In this document: piece by piece, positions 35,301 to 44,530 of the stretch
How positions within the stretch are numbered: position 1 is the first letter of the stretch
Layout: the number at the start of each line of letters is the position of its first letter
Source of the DNA: Lacrimispora defluvii
Lineage (GTDB): Bacteria; Bacillota; Clostridia; Lachnospirales; Lachnospiraceae
NCBI GenBank assembly: GCA_013036995.1
Contig: JAAOXG010000020.1
Span: forward strand, 62,001 to 126,000
Direction of reading: 5' to 3'
Length of the DNA stretch: 64,000 nucleotides
Program-made: the position numbers and the translations under genes
The notes under the pieces: generated by a model
Told to the model about the DNA's origin: nothing
Databases searched by the model: none
The model's input: the letters and a program-made list of their open reading frames with translations, nothing else

Positions 35301-36710
35301 TTAATTTAATTTGCTTAAAATACTTCTGGCAACGCTGATGCCGTTTGCAGAGGCCTGCTGAAGTCCCCGTGTTACGGAAGCACCATCTCCGATGGCACGC
35401 AGTCCCAGTACACTGGTTTCGAAATCACTGTTAACAACTACTTTATTGGAATAGAATTTAACTTCCACACCGTAAAGAAGCGTCTCGTCGCTTGCGATAC
35501 CAGGTGTAACCTTATCAAGTGCAAGGAGCATTTCCTTAATATCAACCATAATTCTGTGAGGGAATACCAGGGATAAATCGCCTGGAACCGCATCCTTTAA
35601 GGTTGGTATAATATTGTTGCGGCATAAGCGCTCTTCTGTGGTACGTCTTCCTCTCTGGAAATCTCCAAAGGTCTGTACCAGAATCCTGCCGTCACACAGC
35701 ATGTTGCTTAACTGTGAAATATGTTTCCCGTATTCAATCGGTGTTTTAAAAGGTTTGGTAAAGTTTTTGGATACCAGGATTGCAAAATTGGTGTTATTTG
35801 TTTTGTATTCCTGGGATTTGTATGCGTGTCCATTGACAACTGCCAGCCCGTTCTCGTAATATTCTGTGGCTACTTCTCCGGAAGGATTGGTACAGAAGGT
35901 ACGTACCTTATCATCAAAGGTTGGAGTGTAATAAACAAGCTTCGCTTCATAGAGGTTCTTATTTAAAAATTCCATTACTTCATCTCTGACTTCAACACGG
36001 ACTCCGATATCAACAGTGCCCACCTTTGTCTCAATCCCATGATTTCCACAGATATGGCTAAACCAGTCAGATCCCTCGCGGCCGATGGCAGAAACGATCT
36101 CAGGAGCCTTATAAATTTCATCCTTATCTGTAATAATTCCCTTAGCCTGATTATCCTCAATAATGATGTCCTTTACCATGGTATTAAATTCCATCTCCAC
36201 ACCCTGTTCCAGTAAATGTTCCTGAAGACGGGTGTAGATTTTATAGCCTTCCTCCGTACCCAGGTGGCGGATGGGGCATTCAATCAGTTTTAAATTGGCG
36301 TTTATGGCTTTGCGGCGGATCTCCTGGATCTCCTTTTGCTTATCCACACCATATACATTGGTATCAGCGCCGAATTTTAAATAAATATTATCAGATTCTT
36401 TTAACAGTTCTACGGTTTTATCATATCCCAGAATTTCGGGCAGATTACCTCCTACGTCAGGAGATAAGGATAATTTACCGTCTGAAAATGCTCCTGCACC
36501 TGCAAAGCCAGTGGTGATGGAGCATGGTTTGCAGCCTACGCATACTTTGGTTGTACGTTTGGGGCAGGTACGTTTTTCAATCGGACGGCCCTTTTCAATC
36601 ATCAGGATCTTTAAATCCGGTTTTTTATCGATCAGTTCATAAGCGCAGAAAATGCCGGAAGGGCCTGCACCGATGATGATCACATCGTAATTTTTTGAAG
36701 CTTCCTTCAT
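35301..36710 (-). CDS. COG2509-type FAD-dependent oxidoreductase with Cys cluster
   Basis: A 469-residue flavoprotein with FAD motif VIIIGAGPSGIFCAYEL near the N-terminus. Four cysteines follow at 49, 57, 60 and 63 (TCPKRTTKVCVGCKPC), before the conserved GFAGAGAFSDGKLSLSPDVGG. A C-terminal ADGAS-like FAD contact reads RAIGDGASVTRG. The family (COG2509) is an uncharacterised dehydrogenase. Of three possible starts I use ATG 36710, eight bases after AAGGAG. It is monocistronic and faces the HAD gene. Substrate unknown. Confidence 0.8.
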   Translation of the reverse strand: MKEASKNYDVIIIGAGPSGIFCAYELIDKKPDLKILMIEKGRPIEKRTCPKRTTKVCVGCKPCSITTGFAGAGAFSDGKLSLSPDVGGNLPEILGYDKTVELLKESDNIYLKFGADTNVYGVDKQKEIQEIRRKAINANLKLIECPIRHLGTEEGYKIYTRLQEHLLEQGVEMEFNTMVKDIIIEDNQAKGIITDKDEIYKAPEIVSAIGREGSDWFSHICGNHGIETKVGTVDIGVRVEVRDEVMEFLNKNLYEAKLVYYTPTFDDKVRTFCTNPSGEVATEYYENGLAVVNGHAYKSQEYKTNNTNFAILVSKNFTKPFKTPIEYGKHISQLSNMLCDGRILVQTFGDFQRGRRTTEERLCRNNIIPTLKDAVPGDLSLVFPHRIMVDIKEMLLALDKVTPGIASDETLLYGVEVKFYSNKVVVNSDFETSVLGLRAIGDGASVTRGLQQASANGISVARSILSKLN

Positions 36711-36887
36711 GAACATCACTCCTTTTTCCTTCTAACCCTTATAGTCAACTATTGAGGTAGTTGGTAGAAACGTTCAACCAATTTTGAACTTATATAAGCG
36801 CAACGGTTTTATTTTAACATAATGAGAGGAGGTATGACAAGGGACATGAGTATAAAATTTTAATAACAGGAAAGCGGGTTATTTTAT

Positions 36888-36916
36888 TTGTTTGTGGCTG
36901 TAAGGCATGGTATGAT
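36888..36916 (+). promoter_or_regulatory. promoter of the PrpR-like activator gene
   Basis: TTGTTT, 17 bases, TATGAT with an extended TG (TGGTATGAT). The remaining spacer back to 36711 holds AT-rich sequence, probably with the divergent flavoprotein promoter, which I could not fix. Confidence 0.5.
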
Positions 36917-36958
36917 ACTTATGAATTTATGGGGGGACTACACAGGAGAGGAGACAAA

Positions 36959-38860
36959 ATGCCCGGAATAGCAATGTTATTGCCCAATATTGAGCTTTTA
37001 CAGATTGCAGGTGAGATTTGTAAGGATCATTCCAACGTGATTATCTGTAAAAGAACATTAAACGAGAATGTTGAGGCAGATGCGAAAGAAGCAGTAAAAA
37101 TGGGAGCCAGTGTAATTGTTGCCAGGGGGACTCAGGCTGAGAGAATCCGCTATACAGTGGATATTCCGGTTGTGGATATCGTCTGGACTGCACAGGAGAT
37201 TGGGCTTACTATTTTAAAAGCCAAGGAAATGATTAAGGATACATACCCTGTCATCGGTATTATCGGATTAAAGAGCATGTTTTGCGATACAGTTCATTTT
37301 GAAACTTTATTTCATGCGAAAATTAAAACTTTTTATTACACCTCCATAGAGGAAAAAGAAAGTATGTTTAAAGAAGTGGATACCTGGGGGGCGGATATGC
37401 TGATCGGTGCCCAGGATATCCTCAGACAATTTGGATATTTGAATATTCCTGTGCTGCCGGTGGAATCCACAGAGGAGTCCGTCAGGATTGCCATCAGTCA
37501 GGCAGAGACTCTTTTCTCTAACAATGAGATAAAACGCCGCAATGAATCCAAAGTGAATTCTCTCTTAGACAGTATGTTTAATGGACTGATTCAAATTGAC
37601 AGTACCGGGACAATTGTAATGATGAACCGGATTACAGAAGGAATATTAAATAAAGGCCAGGAAGAGGTACTTGGTAAAAATGTAAAAGATATTATTAAGG
37701 ACATTAATACGGATCTGATTCATCAGGTACTCAACAGTCCAAGAGAAAGCTTTTCTTCATTTCTCAATGTAAATGGCCGGGCCATGGTTATGATTTTATC
37801 CCCCATTATGGTAGATGATCAGATCACAGGTGCCTATTTATCATTAAAGAAAATAAGCCGGAATGATGAAATTGATTATGCCATTCAGGAGGCGGAACGC
37901 AGAGGCGGATTTGTAGCTTACCGGAACTTTGGAGATATCTGCTATACCTCTGAGAAGATGTCCAGGCTCATTGAGCAGGCAAAGCTCTATTCCCAGTCCA
38001 ACACGCCGCTGATGATAGAAGGGCAGACTGGAGATGACAGGGAAAGTCTTTGCCAGGGAATTCATAATTACAGTCTCCGTAAAAATGGTCCTTATGTGAT
38101 GGTCAGTATGGTAGGGCTGTCTCAGGAAAGACAGATGGAGCTGTTGTTTGGAAGCGGAGATGAAAGAAGGAACAGCCAGAGGGTAATTGGTGCGCTTGAG
38201 AAGGCCAACGGAGGAACGCTGGTTATTACAGGAATCGGATTTGCCGCAGCCAGCACACAGTCTGCCTTGTGCCGGTTTATCAGGGAAAATACAGGAGTAC
38301 AGCTGGGCAACGGAGAAATAAAGCTGCTGGATGTTAGGTTGATTGTTACTTCCACAGAATCCCTTTTACAAATGAGAAAAAATAATACAGTCACATTTAC
38401 CTTCTACTATATTTTTTCCGGACTGGTATTAAGGCTGCCGCCCCTTTCCGAGAGAAGGGAGGACGTGGTGAACTTCGTAAACCTCTATTTGAAGCGGTAC
38501 ACCCAGCGGTATTCCAGATATCAGGTTTTAACCGATGAAGCAATGGATTATCTAAAAACGTATAACTGGTGCGGAAGTGCGCTGCAGATTGAACGGTTTA
38601 TTGAAAGAATGGTGCTTACAATCGAGAAGCGTACCATCAAAAAACATATTGTGGAAGGCCTTTTGCAGGAAATGTACCCAGATGAAGTTTTTGAAGAGGG
38701 AAACCTGGCGGTAAAAGAGGAATCCATGGATGCCTATGAAATTCTATTGAGAAATACCTTGTTAAAAAACTCCGGAAACCGCAATGCGACCGCAAAGGAT
38801 TTGGGAATCAGTCCGACTACCTTATGGCGAAAAATGAAAAAATACGGGATAACAGACTAA
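36959..38860 (+). CDS. PrpR-N domain transcriptional regulator with degenerate AAA+ domain
   Basis: A 633-residue regulator. In order: PrpR_N ligand domain (about 1-180), PAS domain (about 200-300), a sigma-54-activator-like AAA+ domain (about 325-560) and a Fis-type helix-turn-helix (about 590-633, NATAKDLGISPTTLWRKMKKYG). The Walker A position reads GQTGDDRES from 355, lacking GK, and the GAFTGA loop that contacts sigma-54 is missing after LFGSGDERRNSQ. It therefore probably acts without sigma-54 or ATP. ATG 36959 follows AGGAGAGGAG. It most likely controls the adjacent sugar transport genes. Confidence 0.82.
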   Translation: MPGIAMLLPNIELLQIAGEICKDHSNVIICKRTLNENVEADAKEAVKMGASVIVARGTQAERIRYTVDIPVVDIVWTAQEIGLTILKAKEMIKDTYPVIGIIGLKSMFCDTVHFETLFHAKIKTFYYTSIEEKESMFKEVDTWGADMLIGAQDILRQFGYLNIPVLPVESTEESVRIAISQAETLFSNNEIKRRNESKVNSLLDSMFNGLIQIDSTGTIVMMNRITEGILNKGQEEVLGKNVKDIIKDINTDLIHQVLNSPRESFSSFLNVNGRAMVMILSPIMVDDQITGAYLSLKKISRNDEIDYAIQEAERRGGFVAYRNFGDICYTSEKMSRLIEQAKLYSQSNTPLMIEGQTGDDRESLCQGIHNYSLRKNGPYVMVSMVGLSQERQMELLFGSGDERRNSQRVIGALEKANGGTLVITGIGFAAASTQSALCRFIRENTGVQLGNGEIKLLDVRLIVTSTESLLQMRKNNTVTFTFYYIFSGLVLRLPPLSERREDVVNFVNLYLKRYTQRYSRYQVLTDEAMDYLKTYNWCGSALQIERFIERMVLTIEKRTIKKHIVEGLLQEMYPDEVFEEGNLAVKEESMDAYEILLRNTLLKNSGNRNATAKDLGISPTTLWRKMKKYGITD

Positions 38861-38952
38861 AAGCTTTCAATATGAAAGATATACTTGAAATAGAAGAATC
38901 AAATAAGAAATAAAATCGCAATAAAATGAAATGTATGTCCATTACGATGAGA

Positions 38953-38998
38953 GAAGAACGCATTTATTAGTCAATATGGCAATGGTGCGTTCTTTTTT
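38953..38998 (+). terminator. terminator after the PrpR-like gene
   Basis: AGAACGCA (38955-38962) pairs with TGCGTTCT (38986-38993), followed by Ts. A TATAAT at 39006-39011, with a poor -35, may start transcription of the ABC genes right after it. Confidence 0.65.
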
Positions 38999-39051
38999 AT
39001 GTTTATATAATTTACATATCTTACAAGCACGATGGGGAAGGGAAGGAGAAC

Positions 39052-39957
39052 ATGCAGCAAAGAAAAGAAAAGAGGTTTATTAATATACGTACCATACCGT
39101 ATCTGATGGTACTGCCCTCAATATCAGTCATTGTCATTTTTATGTTTTACCCTATTTTTAAAACATTCTATAACAGCTTTCACCATTATATCTTAACCAG
39201 ACCTAAAGATTATGGTTTCGTAGGACTGGATAATTACGTAAAGCTGTTTTCTGATCCGCTGTTTTATAAGTCATTAAACAATACTGTAATCTGGACCTTT
39301 TTTAATGTATTTTTCCAGTGCATTCTTGGACTTTTGGTGGCACTCCTCATGAATACAGAATTTAAGGGACGGAAGTTTTACCGTATGATCGTTTTTTCGC
39401 CATGGGCATTCGGAGGTATGCTGGTAGCATTGATATTCAGCTATATGTTTACCGGCCAAACCGGTGTGATCAACGATTTGCTGATGAAATCCGGTCTGAT
39501 TCATGAACGGATCTCCTGGTTTTCCACAGGCAGCCTGGCAAGAGGCACATTGATTTTTACAACAACCTGGAGAGGAATTCCGTTTTTCGCAGTTTCCTTT
39601 CTGGCTGCCCTTCAATCCATACCTGGGGACTATTATGAAGCAGCAGACGTGGATGGTGCCAATAAGATCTATCAGTTCCGGAAAATTACACTGCCACTGA
39701 TAAAAAACACATTGATTTTAACTACACTTCTCCGTACGATCTGGACCTTTAACATTGTTGATATCATTGCTGGTATGACAGATGGCGGACCCAACAATTC
39801 TACCATGACGCTGCCCCATTATCTTATGACAAAGTTTAATGAAGGTCTGGATATCGGATATTCCAGCACCATGGCAGCAGTAATGGCGCTGATTCTGGCA
39901 GTATTTGCCGGTGTCTACGTTGCGGCTGGAGGATTTGGCAAGGAGGGAGACTTATAA
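39052..39957 (+). CDS. ABC sugar transporter permease (UgpA type)
   Basis: A 301-residue membrane protein with six predicted helices and the EAA loop EAADVDGANKIYQFRKITLP. It begins with a basic cytosolic tail and PYLMVLPSISVIVIFMFYPI. GGAAGGAG precedes the ATG. It starts the second sugar locus and pairs with the permease five bases downstream. Confidence 0.9.
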   Translation: MQQRKEKRFINIRTIPYLMVLPSISVIVIFMFYPIFKTFYNSFHHYILTRPKDYGFVGLDNYVKLFSDPLFYKSLNNTVIWTFFNVFFQCILGLLVALLMNTEFKGRKFYRMIVFSPWAFGGMLVALIFSYMFTGQTGVINDLLMKSGLIHERISWFSTGSLARGTLIFTTTWRGIPFFAVSFLAALQSIPGDYYEAADVDGANKIYQFRKITLPLIKNTLILTTLLRTIWTFNIVDIIAGMTDGGPNNSTMTLPHYLMTKFNEGLDIGYSSTMAAVMALILAVFAGVYVAAGGFGKEGDL

Positions 39958-39962
39958 TCATT

Positions 39963-40805
39963 ATGAGCAATAAAACAAAGAAAAAATTAATCCGGATTTT
40001 TACTGTTAATATTCCGTTGGTTATCCTGTTTATCATTACCATTTTTCCGCTGTACTGGACAATTGTAACTTCTTTAAAGCCTGAGAATGAAATAATGAAG
40101 CTGCCATTAAAGTATTGGCCCAGTCCCATTACCTTTGATAATTATAAATATATCTGGAATAATATGGGATTTGATATTTACTTCTGGAACAGTGTGATGG
40201 TTACGGTAATCAGTACGGTGGTGTGTACTGTGGTATCCCTCTTTGGAGGCTATGCCATTGCCAGATATCCATATAAAGGAAAGAAGCTTACATATCTGAT
40301 ATTACTTGTTTCACAGATGTTTCCCGGTGTGGTCTTAATGATTCCACTGTTTGAAATCTTTAAAAATATGGGAATTGTTAATTCACCCCACTCCCTTATT
40401 TTAACCTATACCACAGTCCGAATTCCGTTTTGCATGATCATGATCAGCGGATTCGTTGCTGGTGTATCCCCTGCACTGGAGGAGGCAGCCCAGATTGACG
40501 GCTGTTCTGTTTTGGGGGCAATTACGAAGATTGTAGTACCAACCATCGCTCCCGGACTGGTGGCAGCAGGCGCATTTGCCTTTGTAAGCTCCTGGAATGA
40601 GTACGTATATGCATTTTGCTTTTTAAGCAGCGAACGGTATTTTACACTTCCGATTGGATTAAAGCTTATGAAGGGTGAGTTTTCAGTGGCGTATGGCAGT
40701 CTGGCGGCAGGCTGTGTCATGGCGCTGATCCCTGTAATTTTATTGTTTGCTTATATTCAGAAATACCTGGTTTCCGGTTTATCAGCCGGTGCCGTTAAAG
40801 GTTAA
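39963..40805 (+). CDS. ABC sugar transporter permease (UgpE type)
   Basis: A 280-residue membrane protein with six predicted helices and the EAA loop EAAQIDGCSVLGAITKIVVP. It ends VSGLSAGAVKG, as MalG/UgpE proteins do. An AGGAGGGAG lies about 15 bases before the ATG, farther than usual, inside the end of the preceding gene, so coupling to that gene may matter. No ATPase gene follows. Confidence 0.9.
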   Translation: MSNKTKKKLIRIFTVNIPLVILFIITIFPLYWTIVTSLKPENEIMKLPLKYWPSPITFDNYKYIWNNMGFDIYFWNSVMVTVISTVVCTVVSLFGGYAIARYPYKGKKLTYLILLVSQMFPGVVLMIPLFEIFKNMGIVNSPHSLILTYTTVRIPFCMIMISGFVAGVSPALEEAAQIDGCSVLGAITKIVVPTIAPGLVAAGAFAFVSSWNEYVYAFCFLSSERYFTLPIGLKLMKGEFSVAYGSLAAGCVMALIPVILLFAYIQKYLVSGLSAGAVKG

Positions 40806-40827
40806 ATATAATTTTAAGGAGGAACTT

Positions 40828-42216
40828 ATGAGAAAGGCAGCAGCAGCTATTTTAGCACTAAGTATGATTGTGGGACTTACCGGATGTGCAGGTAAAAAGG
40901 AGGAGACGGCGCCTGCAAAGGAACAGACGGAGAGCAGCGGGGAAGCAGGAAAGAAAGAAGGGGAAAGCACCGCAGCTGAAACAAACAAGAGCGCAGGCGG
41001 GGATCAGGCTCCTGTTACCCTGACATTCTGGCACAGGGACGGAAATACAACCTCAAACCCAATGTTTGATGTAATTATTAAAGATTTTGAAGAAAAATAT
41101 CCCTGGATTACAGTGGAGTATACGGGACTTGCAGCGGATTCTTATATGACCAAATACAACACCGCCATTGTAACCGGAGAAACACCGGACGTTTGTACCA
41201 TCTCCAACAAGGACCTTAACACACTGGTGGCACAGGATGCACTGTTGGATCTGGAAGAATCGTTTAACCAGTGGGAGGAGAAAGATCAGATGCTTCCGGA
41301 GATTCTTGATTCTGCCCGCTTCCTTTCCGGAGACGGCAAGTTATATATGCTGGGCTACGGCATGACTCAGGAAACTTCCTGGTATAACAAGAAGTGGCAT
41401 GAGGAGCATGGAATTGAGCCGGCACAAACCATAGACCAGCTGGTTGATTATTGCAAGAAATATGCGGATAAGAGCAAAGGGGAATATTATTTCACTCTTC
41501 GGGGAGGAGCCGGATCAGCGGAAAATTTATTTATGTTCCTCATGTCCTATGCAGGCGTAACCTCTTTCTTTCAGGAAGACGGAACTTGTAATTTAAGTAA
41601 TCCAAAGATTGCAGAAGGTCTTGATGTTTATGCAAACCTTTACAAAGATGGCCTTGTATCTGTCGATGCAATTTCCAATGGATTTAAAGAAATGGTGGCA
41701 GAATTTGGTTCCGGTACAGCTCAGTATATGATGCACAATTCCTCCTCTGTAGCAGAAAATGAAAAGAACTTAGGGGCAGAAAATGTAATGGTTGTAAAGC
41801 CTCTGGCAGGCAAGGACGGAATTGCAGTTTGTAAAGCACCTTCTTTTATGGGAGCTGCAGCATTTAAAGCAACAAAACACCCGGAAGAAGCTACTTTGTT
41901 TGTGGAATATCTGGCTTCCGCAGTTGGTGCAGGCTATGCAGATGTAACAGAGGGAAGAGTTCCTGTAAACAAAGGGATTTATGAACAGGACTGGTATAAA
42001 GAAAATCCTTACTATCAGGTTTATGCAACGTTTGCAGAACAGGGCGTTAAATTTGCCGAATTCCCGTTTTGGCTGGATGGCTACAATGAATATGCCAAAA
42101 CCAATATTACTGCTGATTTCCAGGCAGTTTTACATGGTGAGAAACAGGCTGCAGACGTTTGCAATGCCTGGGCAAATGACTTGACCAAGATGCAGAAGGA
42201 GTATCTGTCAAAATAA
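40828..42216 (+). CDS. ABC sugar transporter substrate-binding lipoprotein
   Basis: A 462-residue family 1 solute-binding protein. ATG 40828 has AAGGAGG before it and gives a signal peptide with lipobox LTGC and Cys20; an in-frame ATG at 40747 is inside the permease. A long charged linker (about 22-68) precedes PVTLTFWHRDGNTTSNPMFD. The protein should capture an oligosaccharide for the GH105 enzyme downstream. Confidence 0.9.
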   Translation: MRKAAAAILALSMIVGLTGCAGKKEETAPAKEQTESSGEAGKKEGESTAAETNKSAGGDQAPVTLTFWHRDGNTTSNPMFDVIIKDFEEKYPWITVEYTGLAADSYMTKYNTAIVTGETPDVCTISNKDLNTLVAQDALLDLEESFNQWEEKDQMLPEILDSARFLSGDGKLYMLGYGMTQETSWYNKKWHEEHGIEPAQTIDQLVDYCKKYADKSKGEYYFTLRGGAGSAENLFMFLMSYAGVTSFFQEDGTCNLSNPKIAEGLDVYANLYKDGLVSVDAISNGFKEMVAEFGSGTAQYMMHNSSSVAENEKNLGAENVMVVKPLAGKDGIAVCKAPSFMGAAAFKATKHPEEATLFVEYLASAVGAGYADVTEGRVPVNKGIYEQDWYKENPYYQVYATFAEQGVKFAEFPFWLDGYNEYAKTNITADFQAVLHGEKQAADVCNAWANDLTKMQKEYLSK

Positions 42217-42224
42217 ATAAAGGC

Positions 42225-42251
42225 TGGGCTGTCCGCTGATAGGACAGCCCA
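42225..42251 (+). other. intercistronic stem-loop between binding protein and GH105 genes
   Basis: TGGGCTGTCC pairs perfectly with GGACAGCCCA around seven bases, but no T-run follows. Such loops after binding-protein genes stabilise the upstream mRNA and let the binding protein be made in excess. Confidence 0.65.
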
Positions 42252-42295
42252 TATTAATAAAATGCCAAGTAATGAAATTACAGGAGACTATAAAA

Positions 42296-43450
42296 ATGGT
42301 ATTTGAGCGCTATATCAAGAATTACATAAAAGAGTTCAATGATCTTGACCGGGAGGTTTGGAACTATGAAGATGGCTGCATATTAATTGGAGCTGAGAAA
42401 TTATTTCATGCAACCGGTGAGTCATTTTATTATGACTGTATCAGGAACTATGTAGATCGCTATGTTGATGAAGATGGCAATATTAAGGGGTATGAAAGAG
42501 AAGAATATAATATTGACAGAATTCCGTCGGGTCTTGTTTTGTTCTTATTATATGAAAAAAGCGGGGAAATCAAATACCGGAAAGCAATAGAAGCCCTGAG
42601 GCTGCAGCTGAAACATCATCCAAGGACGAAAAGCGGAAGCTTCTGGCATAAAAAGATTTATCCCAATCAGATCTGGCTGGATGGCCTTTATATGGGAATG
42701 CCGTATTATCTTACTTACGAAAAATTGTTTGGAACGAGATCTGCCTACGACGATGTAATGATGCAGTTTAATAATGCAAGAAGTACGTTGTTTGATGAAG
42801 GCAAAAAGCTTTATTACCACGGTTGGGATGAGGCAAAAGAAATATTCTGGGCAGATAAAGAAACCGGACTATCAAAGAATTTCTGGTCCAGGGCACTGGG
42901 CTGGTATCTGATGGCGCTGATTGACTGTTATGAAATACTGCCAGAGGAGGAGACAAAACACCGAAACAGGCTGGGAGAACTTTTAAAGGAGGCTGTAGAC
43001 GGGCTGCTTCTTTATCAGGACAAAGAGAGTGGATTATTCTATCAGCTGACCGCCTTAAAAGATGTGAAAGGAAATTACCTTGAGACCTCTTCCTCAATTA
43101 TGTTTGCTTATGGAATTTTAAAGGGTGTACGCCTTGGTGTTTTAGAGGAGGCAGCGTACCGGGGCATAGGAGAAGAGATACTGATTGGAGTGGAAACACG
43201 GATGTTTCATCAGTATGAAGGGAAAATTCAATTGACCGGTATCTGCAAAGGAGCCGGGCTGGGTCCCGCAAACAATCTTTTCCGTGATGGAAGTGTTGAG
43301 TATTATTTAAAAGAGGAAGTTGTAGCTGATGAGCAGAAGGGTGTCGGAGTTATGATGATGGCATTCGGGGAATGGCTCCAGCTTTTAAAGAATAAACCGG
43401 TTGAACCAACCAATTATCCCAGAGTGGAAATCTGGAATGGAAAATATTAG
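42296..43450 (+). CDS. glycoside hydrolase family 105, unsaturated rhamnogalacturonyl hydrolase (YteR-like)
   Basis: A 384-residue cytosolic alpha/alpha-barrel enzyme. The signature IYPNQIWLDGLYMGMPYYL contains the catalytic Asp129. Further family segments are FWSRALGWYLMALIDC and YLETSSSIMFAYGI. It removes unsaturated galacturonic acid from rhamnogalacturonan-derived disaccharides. I use ATG 42296, eight bases after AGGAGA, rather than ATG 42272, which has no site. Eleven bases separate it from the dehydrogenase gene. Confidence 0.87.
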   Translation: MVFERYIKNYIKEFNDLDREVWNYEDGCILIGAEKLFHATGESFYYDCIRNYVDRYVDEDGNIKGYEREEYNIDRIPSGLVLFLLYEKSGEIKYRKAIEALRLQLKHHPRTKSGSFWHKKIYPNQIWLDGLYMGMPYYLTYEKLFGTRSAYDDVMMQFNNARSTLFDEGKKLYYHGWDEAKEIFWADKETGLSKNFWSRALGWYLMALIDCYEILPEEETKHRNRLGELLKEAVDGLLLYQDKESGLFYQLTALKDVKGNYLETSSSIMFAYGILKGVRLGVLEEAAYRGIGEEILIGVETRMFHQYEGKIQLTGICKGAGLGPANNLFRDGSVEYYLKEEVVADEQKGVGVMMMAFGEWLQLLKNKPVEPTNYPRVEIWNGKY

Positions 43451-43460
43451 GAGGGCAGGA

Positions 43461-44483
43461 ATGAAGGCAATTTATATAAACGCACCTGGTGAAGTAGTGG
43501 TGAAAGAGACTCAAATGCCTGTACGTAAAAGTGGTGAAGCTTTATTAAAGGTCTTATACGGCGGTATTTGCGGCAGTGATCTTGGCTCCTATAAAGGAAC
43601 CTTTGCGTACTTTGATTATCCCAGAATACCGGGGCATGAGTTCTCTGCTGAAATTGTGGAAATAGATGAAAATTCTCAAGGTCTGAAACCTGGCATGGTA
43701 GTAACCTGTAATCCATATTTCAATTGCGGAACCTGCTATTCCTGCTCTCAGGGAATTGTAAATGCATGCCAGGACAATCATACCATGGGCTGTCAGATGG
43801 ACGGTGCATTTTCAGAATACATTACCATGCCGCTAGAGCGGATTTATGAGGGAAAAGGTCTGGATCCTAAAGCTCTGGCTGCTATAGAGCCATTTTGCAT
43901 CAGCTATCATGGTGTCAGCAGGGCAGATGTACGTCCAATGGAAAAGGTACTGGTTGTAGGTGCCGGAACAATCGGCATTCTTGCGGCAATTGCAGCGAAA
44001 GCAAAAGGAGCCCTGGTATATATATCTGATGTATCGGAAGGTAAACTGAAACTTGCCCGGTCGTTTGGAGTTGACGGAACAATTTTAAACTCATCGCCCA
44101 TGCATTTTGTTAATGAGGTGGAGCGGATCACAGATGGAAATGGTTTTGATGTCACAATCGAAGCAGTGGGTCTTCCATCTACCTTCCAGAACTGCATTGA
44201 TGCTGCCTGTTTTGGAGGAAGAGTCGTAGTAATCGGAGTAGGAAAGAAGAATCTTGATTTTAATTTTACACTGATCCAGAAAAAAGAGTTAAATGTCTTC
44301 GGTTCCAGAAATGCATTAAAGAAAGACTTTTTAGAACTGATTGATCTGGTAAAATCAGGTGAAGTTCTTCTGGATAAGATTATTACTGATACATACTCCT
44401 TAGAAGATGCCCCAAGGGCATTTGAGGATTTTGCCAATAATCCGGGAAACATGCTTAAAGTTATGATTGATTTCAGAAACTAA
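43461..44483 (+). CDS. zinc-dependent alcohol/polyol dehydrogenase (MDR family)
   Basis: A 340-residue medium-chain dehydrogenase. The catalytic zinc site includes GGICGSDLGSY and PGHEFSAEIVEI. The structural zinc loop NCGTCYSCSQGIVNAC has four cysteines. The NAD-binding motif is VLVVGAGTIGILAAIAAKAKG. It may oxidise or reduce a uronate, threonate or galactonate intermediate of the GH105 pathway. GGAGGG at the stop of GH105 precedes ATG 43461; an earlier ATG at 43401 lies inside GH105. Confidence 0.87.
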   Translation: MKAIYINAPGEVVVKETQMPVRKSGEALLKVLYGGICGSDLGSYKGTFAYFDYPRIPGHEFSAEIVEIDENSQGLKPGMVVTCNPYFNCGTCYSCSQGIVNACQDNHTMGCQMDGAFSEYITMPLERIYEGKGLDPKALAAIEPFCISYHGVSRADVRPMEKVLVVGAGTIGILAAIAAKAKGALVYISDVSEGKLKLARSFGVDGTILNSSPMHFVNEVERITDGNGFDVTIEAVGLPSTFQNCIDAACFGGRVVVIGVGKKNLDFNFTLIQKKELNVFGSRNALKKDFLELIDLVKSGEVLLDKIITDTYSLEDAPRAFEDFANNPGNMLKVMIDFRN

Positions 44484-44492
44484 TTCAGATAG

Positions 44493-44530
44493 AAGATGCT
44501 GCAGGAGGCTGGCCTGCAGCATCTTTTTTA
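44493..44530 (+). terminator. terminator of the GH105-dehydrogenase unit
   Basis: AAGATGCTGCAGG pairs perfectly with CCTGCAGCATCTT around seven bases, followed by a T-run. It meets the stop of the convergent DUF4091 gene. Confidence 0.88.

Noticed and set aside
42225-42251. Terminator between binding protein and GH105 genes
   Set aside because: The stem is strong but lacks a T-run, so it was recorded as an intercistronic stabilising loop instead.
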